DNA of 64,000 bases, from assembly GCF_004803715.2 (NCBI RefSeq), contig NZ_CP039383.2, forward strand, positions 2,542,001 to 2,606,000. The letters run 5' to 3'. The notes under the pieces were generated by a model, which was not told where the DNA came from, ran no database searches, and saw nothing but the letters and a program-made list of their open reading frames with translations. This document shows, one piece after another, positions 9,630 through 19,264 of this stretch. This DNA is from Luteimonas yindakuii. Lineage in GTDB: Bacteria; Pseudomonadota; Gammaproteobacteria; Xanthomonadales; Xanthomonadaceae. A program made the translations under genes and the position numbers. Numbering within the stretch: position 1 is the first letter of the stretch; each line of letters begins with the position of its first letter.

Positions 9630-10217
9630 ATGACGCACACGGCGGTCGTGGCCTGCGCATGCACGCCCACCAGGGGCCTGCGCGTTCGCCGATGCATGCG
9701 CGGCGTCACCCTGATCGAACTGGTGATCACCCTGGCGATCGCCGCGATGCTGATGCTGGTCGGCGTGCCTTTGACTGCCGGCTGGATCGACGGTTCGCGG
9801 CAGATGCATGTGCGGGCGCAGGCAACCGAGGCGGTGGCGCAGGCGCGCGCGCTGGCCTTGCGCAATCCCGGCGCACTGCCGGCGGGCACCACCGGCGGGG
9901 TGGCACGCCTGGAGCTGGTCGTGGACGACGACCGTCGCCGATTGCAGGTGCGGGTGCGCAATGCCGATGGCAGCTGGCGCACGGCGCCCGAATGGCAGGC
10001 GGAACTGCCGGCCCATCGCGACATGGCGCTGAAGAGCACCGGCATCGGCGGCTTCGCCGATCTGGCGAGCTTCCGCGCCGATGGCAACCTGTTTTCGTGC
10101 GTGGCTTTCGACAGCCACGGCCATCGCACCGATGCCCCCGGGTGCGCACTCGTCACCCAGGAACGCATCGCGATCGGGGCCGGCAACCAGGCGCTGGAAT
10201 ATGTCGAGCTGCTCTAG
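9630..10217 (+). CDS. fimT: Type IV pilus minor pilin, GspH/FimT family
   Basis: A GspH/FimT pseudopilin of about 195 aa. The cleavage site is CMRG before VTLIELVITLAIAAMLM (Glu at +5), then a globular domain ending VTQERIAIGAGNQALEYVELL, typical of the GspH fold. The start is uncertain: ATG 9630 is given; GTG 9621 overlaps the pilE stop (GTGA) and could be used for coupling; ATG 9696 would leave a leader of only three residues. FimT/FimU primes pilus assembly with PilV, PilW and PilX. Confidence 0.82.
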   Translation: MTHTAVVACACTPTRGLRVRRCMRGVTLIELVITLAIAAMLMLVGVPLTAGWIDGSRQMHVRAQATEAVAQARALALRNPGALPAGTTGGVARLELVVDDDRRRLQVRVRNADGSWRTAPEWQAELPAHRDMALKSTGIGGFADLASFRADGNLFSCVAFDSHGHRTDAPGCALVTQERIAIGAGNQALEYVELL

Positions 10218-10221
10218 GCCC

Positions 10222-10647
10222 GTGCGCAGGCACCAGCGCGGCGACGTGCTGCTGGAAGCCCTGGTCGGGGTGCTGATCACCGCGCTGCTCGGCGCGTCGA
10301 TGGCGCATGTGGCGGGACGCATCGCCGCCGGACAGCACGAGGCACGGATCGCCAATCTCTCCGTCGAACAGCTGCGCAACACCCTGCAGATGGAAGGTGT
10401 ATCGCTGTGCGATGCCGGTGGTACCACCATCGTCGCGCCGTGGACGGTGCAGGGTGAGCAGCCGGTCGCGGTGCAGTGCGCGCCGGGCCCGACGGTGTCG
10501 CTGGCGTTTGGAAGCGGCGCCAACGCGGCCGTGACCACGCCGCGCGAAGTGGCACTGCGCGTGCCAGTGCGTGCGCTCGAGGGCACCACGTCACAGGTGC
10601 CCGACGCAGCACCGCTGGTGGTCGGCACCCGGCAGGTGGCGCGATGA
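10222..10647 (+). CDS. pilV: Type IV pilus minor pilin PilV
   Basis: A 141-aa PilV-like prepilin: VRRHQRG then DVLLEALVGVLITALLG, where Glu is at +5. The residue at +1 is Asp rather than the usual Phe or Met, which is odd. The start GTG 10222 lies four bases after the fimT stop; ATG 10201, overlapping fimT by 17 bases, is an alternative adding seven residues. It contains a Cys pair (SLCDAGG...VQCAPG). Its stop overlaps pilW (ATGA). Confidence 0.75.
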   Translation: MRRHQRGDVLLEALVGVLITALLGASMAHVAGRIAAGQHEARIANLSVEQLRNTLQMEGVSLCDAGGTTIVAPWTVQGEQPVAVQCAPGPTVSLAFGSGANAAVTTPREVALRVPVRALEGTTSQVPDAAPLVVGTRQVAR

Positions 10648-11375
10648 CCACGCGCGCGCCACGCGGCCCGCGCCGGCAGCGCGGCCAGAGCCTGATCAGC
10701 ATGATGGTCGGCGTATTGATCTCGCTGCTGACGATCGCGGCGATGGTGTCGATCTACCGCGTACTGATCGACGTGTCGGGCAATGCATCGCGCAGTGCGC
10801 AACGCGATGGCCAACTCGCGTCCGCCCTGCTGACCGTGCAGATGGAGCTGCAGCGGGCCGGGTTCGGCATCGCACCCGGCGAGCCCGGCGTGCTGGCGAT
10901 CGTCGATGGCGGGCGACAGATCGTCTGGCGCTACAGCCTGCACCCGGATCCCGGGCATGCCTGCGCCGGATTGCGCATCGCCACCGCTGCGAACGCACCG
11001 GGACTGCGGGTAACGCCTGCCGATGCGGGCGCCGACCGCCGCGGCCTGTACTGGTTGCCGGGCCGCAGCTGCAGCGCTGCGGATGATCCGGCACTCGCCT
11101 GGACCGCGGCCGGCCCGCTGGCACCGCGCCGGCTGGTCTCGGCCACCGGTTTCTTCGTGCCGCAGGCGGCGGACGGCACCGCGCTTGGCGACGAGGCTGG
11201 TGTGCATGCACTGGCCGGCGCGCACTTCGAACGCGACGGCGCCTGCAGCCTGCCGTATGCCCAGCAGGCGGACCTGCTGCCGGTGTCGCAGCGGGTGTCG
11301 CTGAAGGTCGGCAGTGACGTGGTGTTCTCCACCTGCCTCGCCAACCTGCGCGCAAGCGGCGGAGGCATGGGGTGA
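10644..11375 (+). CDS. pilW: Type IV pilus minor pilin PilW
   Basis: A 243-aa PilW-like prepilin: basic leader MTTRAPRGPRRQRG, then QSLISMMVGVLISLLTI and a large globular domain with cysteines at HACAGL, RSCSAADD and GACSLPY. The position usually held by Glu +5 reads Ser-Met here, a known weak spot in PilW alignments. The ATG overlaps the pilV stop and the TGA overlaps the next GTG, so pilV-pilW-pilX are coupled. PilW links the minor-pilin tip complex. Confidence 0.8.
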   Translation: MTTRAPRGPRRQRGQSLISMMVGVLISLLTIAAMVSIYRVLIDVSGNASRSAQRDGQLASALLTVQMELQRAGFGIAPGEPGVLAIVDGGRQIVWRYSLHPDPGHACAGLRIATAANAPGLRVTPADAGADRRGLYWLPGRSCSAADDPALAWTAAGPLAPRRLVSATGFFVPQAADGTALGDEAGVHALAGAHFERDGACSLPYAQQADLLPVSQRVSLKVGSDVVFSTCLANLRASGGGMG

Positions 11376-13714
11376 GTACGGTCCGCATCCACCGCCGCAG
11401 TGCCGCACACCGCGAACGCGGCGTGGCGACGATCCTCGTGCTGCTGCTGCTCGGCCTGGTGGTCGGCACCACCGTGTTCACCATGACCGGTTCGCTGCGC
11501 GGCACCCAGCAGCGCCAGCTCACCGTGCATGCCGCCACGGCAGCCCAGGGTGCGGCCTGGCGCGGCGTCGAGACCATCCGCACCGCGCTGCTGGAACTGC
11601 CGGAGGACCGTTACGAGCGCTGGGCCAATGGCGAAGGCTGGAACCGCCGCGATGCCTTGCCCGCGACGCCTGCCGCCGCTGCCGCGGCAGCGGCCTCCAC
11701 AGAGCCGTACGCCTGCCAAGGCACGCCGGTGCGCGGGGAGATCGCCATCACCGGCGCCGACGCCATCGCGGTGCCGCGGGCGACGATCAGCGAGGTCTGC
11801 CGGCTGTCGGGCGCGTCCACCTACCGCGTCACTGCGCAGGTCACCGGTCGCGCGTCCGAAGGCACTTCCGCCACCACCTCCACGGTGGAAGCGGTGTACG
11901 TCGTGGCGCTGCCGGGAGCTGCGGCACCGCCTGGTGGAGGTGCCGCAACGCTGGGCGCGATCAACATCTATCGCGATCTCGACATTTCCGGCGGCATCGC
12001 CTTCACCGGCGAGAACGCCGTCATCAACGTCGATGGCAACGTGCGCCTCGACAATGCATCGATCACCGGCATCGACACGCTGCGCGCCACCGGCAACGTC
12101 ACCATCGGCAGCGGCATCCGGGTGAACACCGTGGAGAGCGACGGCGACGTGGTGCTGCGCGGCAGTTCCGGCGTGTCGCAGGTGCGTGCGAAGGGGAATG
12201 TGCGCGTCGAAGGCGGTGCCAGGCCGATGTCGATCCGCAGCGACGGCAGCGTCACCTTCGCCGGCGGCAACGGCGACGTGGTGGAGGCGAAGGGCGACGT
12301 GCTGGTGACCGCGGGCGGCGTCAACATCAGCGCGATCAGCACCGAAGGCAGCGTGCGCTGGACCGGCAGTGGCGGCGGTGCCGGCTCGATCCGCGCCAAC
12401 GTCGACATCGATTACGGCGGCGCCAACCGCAACCCGACCACCCTGGTGGCAGGCCGCAACATCAGCATCGTCGCCGGCGCGACGTCGGCCCACGCCGGTG
12501 GCCGCGTGCAGCTGTCCGGCTGGGGCCACACCGGCCAGGTGCGCGCTGGGGGCGACGTGGTGCTGCTGGGCAGCGCCTCGGCGGGCAGCATCACCAGCCG
12601 AGGCAATGTGCGGCTCGAAGGCAGCGGCGCGGCGGATGCGGTGTTCGCCAGCGGCTCGCTGTACGTGTCCGGCTGGCAGGGCGTTGGCACGGGCACCATC
12701 GGCGGCACGTTGCAGCGCGGGCAGACCGGCAACAACGGCATCCGCGTGACCGTGCAGCGCGGCTATCAGGCCGGCGTCCAAACGCCGGCTGCGGTTGCCG
12801 TCCCCCTGCTCGCCGCGATCGACATCCCGCGCGTGCGGGTCGATGCCTACCCGCTGCGCGAGGCCGCCAACTACCGCTTCGAAATCATCAACGGGCGCAT
12901 CCAGGTCACCGTCGCCCATGTGCAGGGCATACCTGCTGGCACCTATGTGCTCGGCGAACGGATGGCCAACAACACCCGCCAGCCCGACTGGCTGTGCCGG
13001 CCGCAGGACATGTCCGGCACCCTGTGCACCCGGCCCGTCGCCACAATCTGCCAGGGCTTCTCGCCACAGAACAGCTGCTTCGCCCACGCCAATGGCAAAT
13101 GGACCGTCAACGGCGGTTCGATGGCGCGTGGCATCGCCTGGTTCGACGGCAACCTGGAAGTCGCCAACGGCACCTACGTCAACACCTTCATCGCCACCGG
13201 CAACATCAGCACCGCGGGCGCGCACCGCACCATGGCGCCCAACTGGGCGGGTTACGCATCCACCTGCACCAATGCTTCCGTGACCGGGGGCGCCAACGCC
13301 AATTTCGCCCAGCTGATTCCCACCAACCTGTGCGATACCGCCAGCCGCACGCTGCTCGAAAGCACGCTCGCCAACGCCGCCTATATCGCCGGTGGCTACC
13401 GACCGAACGGCTCGTACGGCGGCGGCCTCATCGACCTTGGCGCGTCGACGGTGGCTTCAGGCAACGTGGTAGCCGGCGACAACCTCGCCACCGGCGGCAG
13501 CACGCGGATCGACGGCTCGATCATCGTCGCCGCGCAGTCGGGCGCCACCGGCCAGGCGCGGATCAGCGGCAGCACCACGATCAACCAGACCACCGGCGAC
13601 ATCGCCTTCGATCCCGATGCGCTGCCCTGCATCGGCAGTTCCTGCGGCGGTGCCGGCACTGCGCCGCCCACTGGGAGCCCGGAAGCAACCGTGCTGTGGA
13701 CGCGCTACCGCTGA
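11372..13714 (+). CDS. pilX: PilX-like protein with long bactofilin-like beta-helix domain
   Basis: A 780-aa protein, far longer than a standard PilX (about 150-200 aa). Residues 1-60 look like a PilX N-terminus (RERG, then VATILVLLLLGLVVGTT and TGSLRGTQQRQ), without Glu +5. From about 190 to 450 there are some ten repeats of roughly 20 residues with the pattern 'I-x-A/S-x-G-x/D-V-x-V/L-x-GG', such as TLRATGNVTIGSG, TVESDGDVVLRGS and QVRAKGNVRVEGG, which suggests a right-handed beta-solenoid like bactofilins. A cysteine-rich section (WLCRPQDM, LCTRPVA, NSCFAHA) follows, then a second short run of helix-like repeats and a Cys-rich tail. The GTG start overlaps the pilW stop. Function is inferred: a pilus-tip or surface module. 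Confidence 0.75.
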   Translation: MSTVRIHRRSAAHRERGVATILVLLLLGLVVGTTVFTMTGSLRGTQQRQLTVHAATAAQGAAWRGVETIRTALLELPEDRYERWANGEGWNRRDALPATPAAAAAAAASTEPYACQGTPVRGEIAITGADAIAVPRATISEVCRLSGASTYRVTAQVTGRASEGTSATTSTVEAVYVVALPGAAAPPGGGAATLGAINIYRDLDISGGIAFTGENAVINVDGNVRLDNASITGIDTLRATGNVTIGSGIRVNTVESDGDVVLRGSSGVSQVRAKGNVRVEGGARPMSIRSDGSVTFAGGNGDVVEAKGDVLVTAGGVNISAISTEGSVRWTGSGGGAGSIRANVDIDYGGANRNPTTLVAGRNISIVAGATSAHAGGRVQLSGWGHTGQVRAGGDVVLLGSASAGSITSRGNVRLEGSGAADAVFASGSLYVSGWQGVGTGTIGGTLQRGQTGNNGIRVTVQRGYQAGVQTPAAVAVPLLAAIDIPRVRVDAYPLREAANYRFEIINGRIQVTVAHVQGIPAGTYVLGERMANNTRQPDWLCRPQDMSGTLCTRPVATICQGFSPQNSCFAHANGKWTVNGGSMARGIAWFDGNLEVANGTYVNTFIATGNISTAGAHRTMAPNWAGYASTCTNASVTGGANANFAQLIPTNLCDTASRTLLESTLANAAYIAGGYRPNGSYGGGLIDLGASTVASGNVVAGDNLATGGSTRIDGSIIVAAQSGATGQARISGSTTINQTTGDIAFDPDALPCIGSSCGGAGTAPPTGSPEATVLWTRYR

Positions 13715-13718
13715 CCGC

Positions 13719-15356
13719 TCAGGCGCCGTAGCCGTTGCTGATCGGATAGCGCCGCTCGCGCCCGAATGCACGGCGGGAGATCTTCGGGCCTGGCGCGGCC
13801 TGGTGGCGTTTCCACTCGCTGGTGCGCACCAGCCGCAGCACGCGATCGACCAGCGTGGTCTCGAACCCGGCGGCGACGATCTCGTCGCGCGACTGCTCGT
13901 AATCGACGTGACGCAGCAGGATGGCGTCGAGCACGTCGTAGGGCGGCAGCGAATCCTGGTCGGTCTGCCCGGCGCGCAACTCCGCCGACGGTGGGCGGCT
14001 GATCACCCCGCGCGGGATCGCCGGCGCACCGCCTACGGTATTGCGCCACTTCGCCAGGCCATAGACCTCGGTCTTGTACAGATCCTTGAGCGGCGCATAG
14101 CCGCCAGCCATGTCGCCGTAGATGGTGGCGTAGCCGACCGCGTATTCGCTCTTGTTGCCGGTGGTCAGCACCAGCCCGCCGAACCTGTTGGACAACGCCA
14201 TCAGCATCGCGCCACGGATGCGCGACTGCAGGTTCTCCTCGGTGACGTCCGGCTCCTGGCCGGCGAAGGTCTCCGCCAGCGTGTCGAGATAGGCCTTGAA
14301 CGGCGCCTCGATGGGCAGGCTCATCATGCGCACACCGAGCGCTTCGCACTGCTCGGCGGCGAGGTCGTTGCTCAAGCCCGCGGTGTAGCGCGAGGGCAAC
14401 CGCACCGCGGTGACATGCTCGGCACCGATCGCATCGACCGCCATCGCCAGCACCACCGAGGAATCCAGTCCGCCGGACAGTCCGATCCACGCGTGCTCGA
14501 AGCCGTTCTTGCCGAAGTAGTCGCGGATGCCACGCGTCACCGCGCGCCACGCCAGCGCATCGATGCTCTCGTCGCCATCGTCCACCCACACCACCGGCGT
14601 GAACCGGCGCGTCGCCGCGTCGTAATCCACCACCAGCCACTGGTCGGCGAAGGCCACTGCCGCGGGATGGATCGAACCATCGCCGTCGGCGACCAGCGAG
14701 GCGCCGTCGAACACCAGTGCGTCCTGGCCGCCGACGACATTGACGTAGGCGATCGCCGCACCGGTGTCGGCGATGCGATCGGCCAGCATGCCGTCGCGCT
14801 CGGCGTGCTTGCCACGCTCATATGGCGAGGCATTGGGCACCAGCACCAGCTCGGCGCCCTCGCGCACGGTGTCGGCCATCGGCTCGGCGAACCACAGGTC
14901 CTCGCAGACCAGCAGGCCGAGTGGCACGCCCTTGACCTCGAACACGCACGAACCGCCGTCCGGATCGACATGGAAGTAGCGGCGCTCGTCGAACACGTTG
15001 TAGTTGGGCAGTTCGCGCTTGCGATAGGTCTGCTCCACGCGACCATCGCGCAGCACGCTGGCCGAGTTGTAGAGCACGCTGCCCACGGACTCCGGCCAGC
15101 CGACCACTGCGACGATGCCCTTCGTCTCCGTCGCCACGCGCTGCAGCGCACGCTCGCAGGCGGCCAGGAACGACGGCCGCATCAGCAGGTCCTCGGGCGG
15201 ATAACCGCTGATCGCCAGCTCCGGGAATACCACCACGTCGGCGCCGAACTCGTCGCGCGCTTCCAGGATCATCTGGCTGATCCGCTCGGCATTGCGCTCG
15301 ACCGCACCCACCGGGAAATCGAACTGCGCCATCGCGATGCGGAGAGTCGTGGACAT
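13719..15356 (-). CDS. nadE: Glutamine-dependent NAD+ synthase
   Basis: A 545-aa two-domain enzyme that amidates nicotinic acid adenine dinucleotide to NAD+. The N-terminal nitrilase-like glutaminase domain has the Glu of FPELAISGYPPEDLL, a central Lys region and the catalytic Cys of GLLVCEDLWF; ammonia passes to the C-terminal ATP-pyrophosphatase domain with the P-loop GLSGGLDSSVVLAMAVDA (about residue 295). The start ATG 15356 precedes TTLRIAMAQFDFPVG, the usual first strand. An AATAAT -10-like sequence sits about 30 bp upstream. It converges on pilX with only four bases between the stops. Confidence 0.94.
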   Translation of the reverse strand: MSTTLRIAMAQFDFPVGAVERNAERISQMILEARDEFGADVVVFPELAISGYPPEDLLMRPSFLAACERALQRVATETKGIVAVVGWPESVGSVLYNSASVLRDGRVEQTYRKRELPNYNVFDERRYFHVDPDGGSCVFEVKGVPLGLLVCEDLWFAEPMADTVREGAELVLVPNASPYERGKHAERDGMLADRIADTGAAIAYVNVVGGQDALVFDGASLVADGDGSIHPAAVAFADQWLVVDYDAATRRFTPVVWVDDGDESIDALAWRAVTRGIRDYFGKNGFEHAWIGLSGGLDSSVVLAMAVDAIGAEHVTAVRLPSRYTAGLSNDLAAEQCEALGVRMMSLPIEAPFKAYLDTLAETFAGQEPDVTEENLQSRIRGAMLMALSNRFGGLVLTTGNKSEYAVGYATIYGDMAGGYAPLKDLYKTEVYGLAKWRNTVGGAPAIPRGVISRPPSAELRAGQTDQDSLPPYDVLDAILLRHVDYEQSRDEIVAAGFETTLVDRVLRLVRTSEWKRHQAAPGPKISRRAFGRERRYPISNGYGA

Positions 15357-15550
15357 GGGGACACCGGAACCTGGAAAGGCGACCATTATTCCAGACCGCA
15401 ATGTACGGGCTGCATGCGTTGGATCAGGCGACCGACCTGCCGGGCAGCACGATCGTCGGCCAGATCGATGGCGGGAAGGGGCATCCCACATCGGTCTGCC
15501 GTGGTGCAGGACCCGGACCCTCGAAGGGCGCGCGATGCCGGACAGTCGGT

Positions 15551-15673
15551 CGCCGCTGTCTGGACCCTCTCCCGCGTGTGCGGAAGGCCGCTGTCTCTCC
15601 CGCCTGCCAGAGGCCGCTGTCTGGACCCTTCTCCCGCGTGCGGGAGAAGGTGCCCCGAAGGGGCGGATGAGGG
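15551..15673 (+). repeat. Family A hairpin element with degenerate partial copies
   Basis: The full unit at 15624-15673 has two stems: TTCTCCCGC/GCGGGAGAA, then TGCCCCGAAGGGGCGGATGAG. In front of it, GGCCGCTGTCT-like segments recur at about 15551, 15588 and 15612, followed by shortened CTCCCGC stems, as if copies had decayed in tandem. Together with 15357-15550, in which I see nothing else, this fills the gap between nadE and the DUF559 gene. Confidence 0.6.
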
Positions 15674-15677
15674 TGTC

Positions 15678-16067
15678 TCAGGCCGGCTGGACCTTGCTCC
15701 ACCGCGAAGCCACGGTCGCGCACGCGCAATCCGCTACGTCCAGCTCTGCCACGATCGCCTCCAGCACCTGCGGGGTTCGCACCAGCACATCGTGATTCCA
15801 GAACCGCAGCACCCGGTAACCGCGACGCTCGAGGAATTGGGTCCGCGCGGCGTCCACATCGCTGCCGTGCTGCGATCCATCGATCTCGACGATCAGGCGC
15901 GCTTCCGCACAGACAAAGCCGGCTACGAAAGGACCCACGGGACACTGGCGACGGAACTTCGCGCCCAGCATGGCCCGGTTACGCAGGTGGAACCACATCA
16001 GCCGCTCGGCGTCGGTCATCTCGCGGCGCAACTGGCGTGCGAACCCGTGTTTCGCGTTCTGGCGCAT
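15678..16067 (-). CDS. DUF559 / endonuclease-like domain protein
   Basis: A 129-aa protein of the DUF559 family, whose fold is related to very-short-patch-repair (Vsr) endonucleases. It has the typical ARQLRREMTDAERLMWFHLR start, LGAKFRRQCPVGPFV, then the core FVCAEARLIVEIDGSQH (Glu/Asp pair) and YRVLRFWNHDVL. ATG 16067 was chosen because upstream codons run into a family A repeat, so the longer frame to 16262 is artefactual. It lies amid repeats, with none of a restriction system's usual neighbours. The biological role of the family is unknown. Confidence 0.8.
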   Translation of the reverse strand: MRQNAKHGFARQLRREMTDAERLMWFHLRNRAMLGAKFRRQCPVGPFVAGFVCAEARLIVEIDGSQHGSDVDAARTQFLERRGYRVLRFWNHDVLVRTPQVLEAIVAELDVADCACATVASRWSKVQPA

Positions 16068-16167
16068 CCGTGCGCTCCGGCCCGGCGACGAACGCAATGT
16101 GCGACACCCGCCCTGCTGCGACCATCGGAAAAGTCCACGCGTTGCTGTCGGATGCTCCGCCTTTCCG

Positions 16168-16612
16168 CCCTCACCCCAACCCCTCTCCCGCAGGCGGGAG
16201 AGGGGGTTAGAGCGCGCGCAGCGCTCATCGAACGTGCGCCGGCCCTTGATGCCGACGCGCAAATATCCACGCTAATCCTCTCTCGCGCGCGGGGTGAGGC
16301 GGCGCGCTTGCGAGCAACGGGCTCGCGTGCCGGCGAAGGCCCGAGCGGCGACGTGAGGGCTGGGCGCGAGATGGCGCGTAGCGGCGGATGAGGGGCTCGT
16401 GATCTGCGTTATGCCGTAAGCCCAAACCCCTGCCCCTCTCCCGCTCGCGGGACAGGGGTAATTCCGCGCGCCTGGAACAACTCGAACCTGCAGCCGCGAA
16501 GCACGCGCCCCCTTCTCCCGCCCGCGGGAGAAGGTGCCCCGAAGGGGCGGATGAGGACTGCTTCAATGCACCGGAAACGCCCTCAGCCTCTGTCCGCTCG
16601 CCGGAGAGGGGT
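16168..16612. repeat. Cluster of family A hairpin elements
   Basis: At least four CTCCCGC/GCGGGAG stems lie in this gene-free stretch: 16168-16206 (CCCTCACC-flanked), 16429-16458, 16508-16556 (complete two-stem unit in the same form as at 15624) and a diverged one at 16581-16612. The segment between 16210 and 16420 holds GGTGAGG and CGGATGAGG ends without a full stem. No gene is seen between 16068 and 16648. Confidence 0.65.
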
Positions 16613-16648
16613 CACTCCGCGCGACTGCAACGGCGCGCACCTCTGCAC

Positions 16649-16677
16649 AAAAAAGGCCGCCCGGAGGCGGCCTTTTT
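16649..16677 (-). terminator. Terminator of sucCD
   Basis: The stem GGCCGCC/GGCGGCC (loop CGGA on the plus strand) is flanked by six A on one side and five T on the other, so it works in both orientations. It lies about 40 bp beyond the sucD stop. Confidence 0.88.
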
Positions 16678-16717
16678 CGACAGGTGCCTTCCGCACCCGT
16701 GTGCGCAGTGTGCGCTC

Positions 16718-17590
16718 TTACTTCACCAGCTCGGCAATCGCCGCGCCGAGGTCGCCCGGCGAGCGCACGGTTTTGACGCCAGCGGCTTCCATCGCCGCGA
16801 ACTTGCCTTCGGCCGTGCCCGAACCGCCCGAGGCGATCGCGCCGGCGTGGCCCATGCGCTTGCCCGGAGGGGCCGAGGCACCGGCGATGAAGCCGACGAC
16901 CGGCTTCCTGACGTGCGCCTTGATGTACTCGGCGCCGGCTTCCTCGGCGTCGCCGCCGATCTCGCCGACCATGATGATGCCTTCGGTCTGCGGGTCCTCG
17001 TTGAACAGCTTCAGGCAGTCGACGAAGTTGAGGCCGTTGACCGGATCGCCACCGATGCCGATCACCGTGGACTGGCCGAGGCCGGCGGCGGTGGTCTGCT
17101 TGACGGCTTCATAGGTCAGCGTGCCCGAGCGCGACACGATGCCGATCTTGCCCGGCATGTGGATGTGGCCCGGCATGATGCCGATCTTGCACTCGCCGGG
17201 GGTGATCACGCCGGGGCAGTTGGGCCCGATCAGCACCACGTCGTCGTGCTGCTTGAGCACGTTGTCGACGCGCAGCATGTCGAGCACCGGGATGCCCTCG
17301 GTGATGCAGACGATGACCTTGATGCCGGAGGCCGCGGCTTCGAGGATCGCGTCAGCCGCGAACGGCGGCGGCACGTAGATCACCGACGCGTTCGCACCGG
17401 TGGCCTCGACGGCCTCGCGCACGGTGTTGAACACCGGCAGGTCGATGTGGGTGGTGCCGCCCTTGCCGGGGGTCACGCCGCCAACGACCTGGGTGCCGTA
17501 TTCCACCATCTGGGTGGCGTGGAAGGTGCCCTGCTGGCCGGTGAAGCCCTGCACGATCACCTTGGTGTCTTTATTGATCAAAACGGACAT
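16718..17590 (-). CDS. sucD: Succinyl-CoA synthetase alpha subunit
   Basis: A 290-aa subunit that with SucC converts succinyl-CoA to succinate with NTP formation in the TCA cycle. The CoA-binding Rossmann domain has [14 protein letters not shown] and the [18 protein letters not shown] motif; the phosphorylated His is in GHAGAI near residue 245 of the C-terminal domain. The start has AGGAAG upstream. It is downstream of sucC, separated by a 137-bp gap holding two repeat elements. Confidence 0.96.
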   Translation of the reverse strand: MSVLINKDTKVIVQGFTGQQGTFHATQMVEYGTQVVGGVTPGKGGTTHIDLPVFNTVREAVEATGANASVIYVPPPFAADAILEAAASGIKVIVCITEGIPVLDMLRVDNVLKQHDDVVLIGPNCPGVITPGECKIGIMPGHIHMPGKIGIVSRSGTLTYEAVKQTTAAGLGQSTVIGIGGDPVNGLNFVDCLKLFNEDPQTEGIIMVGEIGGDAEEAGAEYIKAHVRKPVVGFIAGASAPPGKRMGHAGAIASGGSGTAEGKFAAMEAAGVKTVRSPGDLGAAIAELVK

Positions 17591-17607
17591 GGAATCTTCC
17601 TGTTGGA

Positions 17608-17706
17608 GCCCCGTTCCCGCAGGCGGGAGAGGGGTTGGGGCGAGGGCTGCAGTCTTGGTGCGCCCTCATCCGCCTTCGGCACCTTCTCCCGCGGGCGGGA
17701 GAAGGG
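17608..17706. repeat. Two family A hairpin elements inside the sucC-sucD gap
   Basis: Copies at 17608-17645 (CCCGTTCCCGC/GCGGGAGAGGGG) and, in the opposite orientation, 17663-17706 (CCCTCATCCGCC...CTTCTCCCGC/GCGGGAGAAGG) fill nearly the whole spacer of an operon that in most bacteria is tight. They could form strong hairpins in the sucCD mRNA. Confidence 0.7.
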
Positions 17707-17727
17707 AGGAAACAACGGATCGCGGAA

Positions 17728-18888
<1,161 letters not shown>

Positions 18889-19056
18889 GTGGAATCCTGC
18901 GTGGGGTGACGGACCGCGCACGACGGACTCGCTGGCCAGGGGCTGGCGACAGGGGCGCGGGCAGACCGCCATTCTCGCCCATGCTGCGCTGCGGGGCAAA
19001 AGTGAGGGTCCTGGATCGGCATGGTGAATCGCTTCGATCGGGGCCGGGTTCTTTCC

Positions 19057-19106
19057 GACCCCTCTCCCGCTTGCGGGAGAGGGTGCCCCGAAGGGGCGGG
19101 TGAGGG
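19057..19106 (+). repeat. Family A hairpin element
   Basis: A complete two-stem unit: CCCTCTCCCGC/GCGGGAGAGGG followed by TGCCCCGAAGGGGCGGGTGAGGG. It stands 15 bp before a family B element, in the sucC-pilS divergent gap (18889-19264), which holds no gene. Positions 18889-19056 show nothing recognisable. Confidence 0.7.
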
Positions 19107-19121
19107 CAGTTGATGCGACCG

Positions 19122-19240
19122 CCCTCATCCGGCGCTGCGCGCCACCTGGACTCGCGACTTCCATGTCGCTCGCCCTGCGGGCGGCTTCGCCGTCCAGATC
19201 GGCGGTCCTGCCGATCTGTCTCCCGCCCGCGGGAGAAGGG
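19122..19240 (+). repeat. Family B composite hairpin element (about 119 bp)
   Basis: Runs from CCCTCATCCGGCG to GCGGGAGAAGGG, and comparable copies lie at 29461, 33974 (reverse) and 39120. This copy differs in two stems by paired changes: GCGAC/GTCGC here for GCGCC/GGCGC elsewhere, and CAGATCGGC/GCCGATCTG here for CAACGCGGC/GCCGCGTTG elsewhere. The pairing is kept although the bases differ. It ends 24 bp before the pilS start. Confidence 0.8.
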
Positions 19241-19264
19241 TCAGAAGCCCCGGAGCTCCGCCTT

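Noticed and set aside
11314..13731. 805-codon frame overlapping pilX in another phase
   Set aside because: Arg/His/Gln-rich out-of-phase reading of pilX; the true frame has a pilin N-terminus and a GTGA overlap with pilW.
13617..16391. 924-codon open frame on the plus strand across nadE and the repeats
   Set aside because: Antisense shadow of nadE; it runs on through repeat DNA and has no domain.
15551..16612. Possible CRISPR array from repeated hairpins
   Set aside because: Spacing and unit length vary, copies occur in both orientations and elsewhere in the window, and no cas genes are present.
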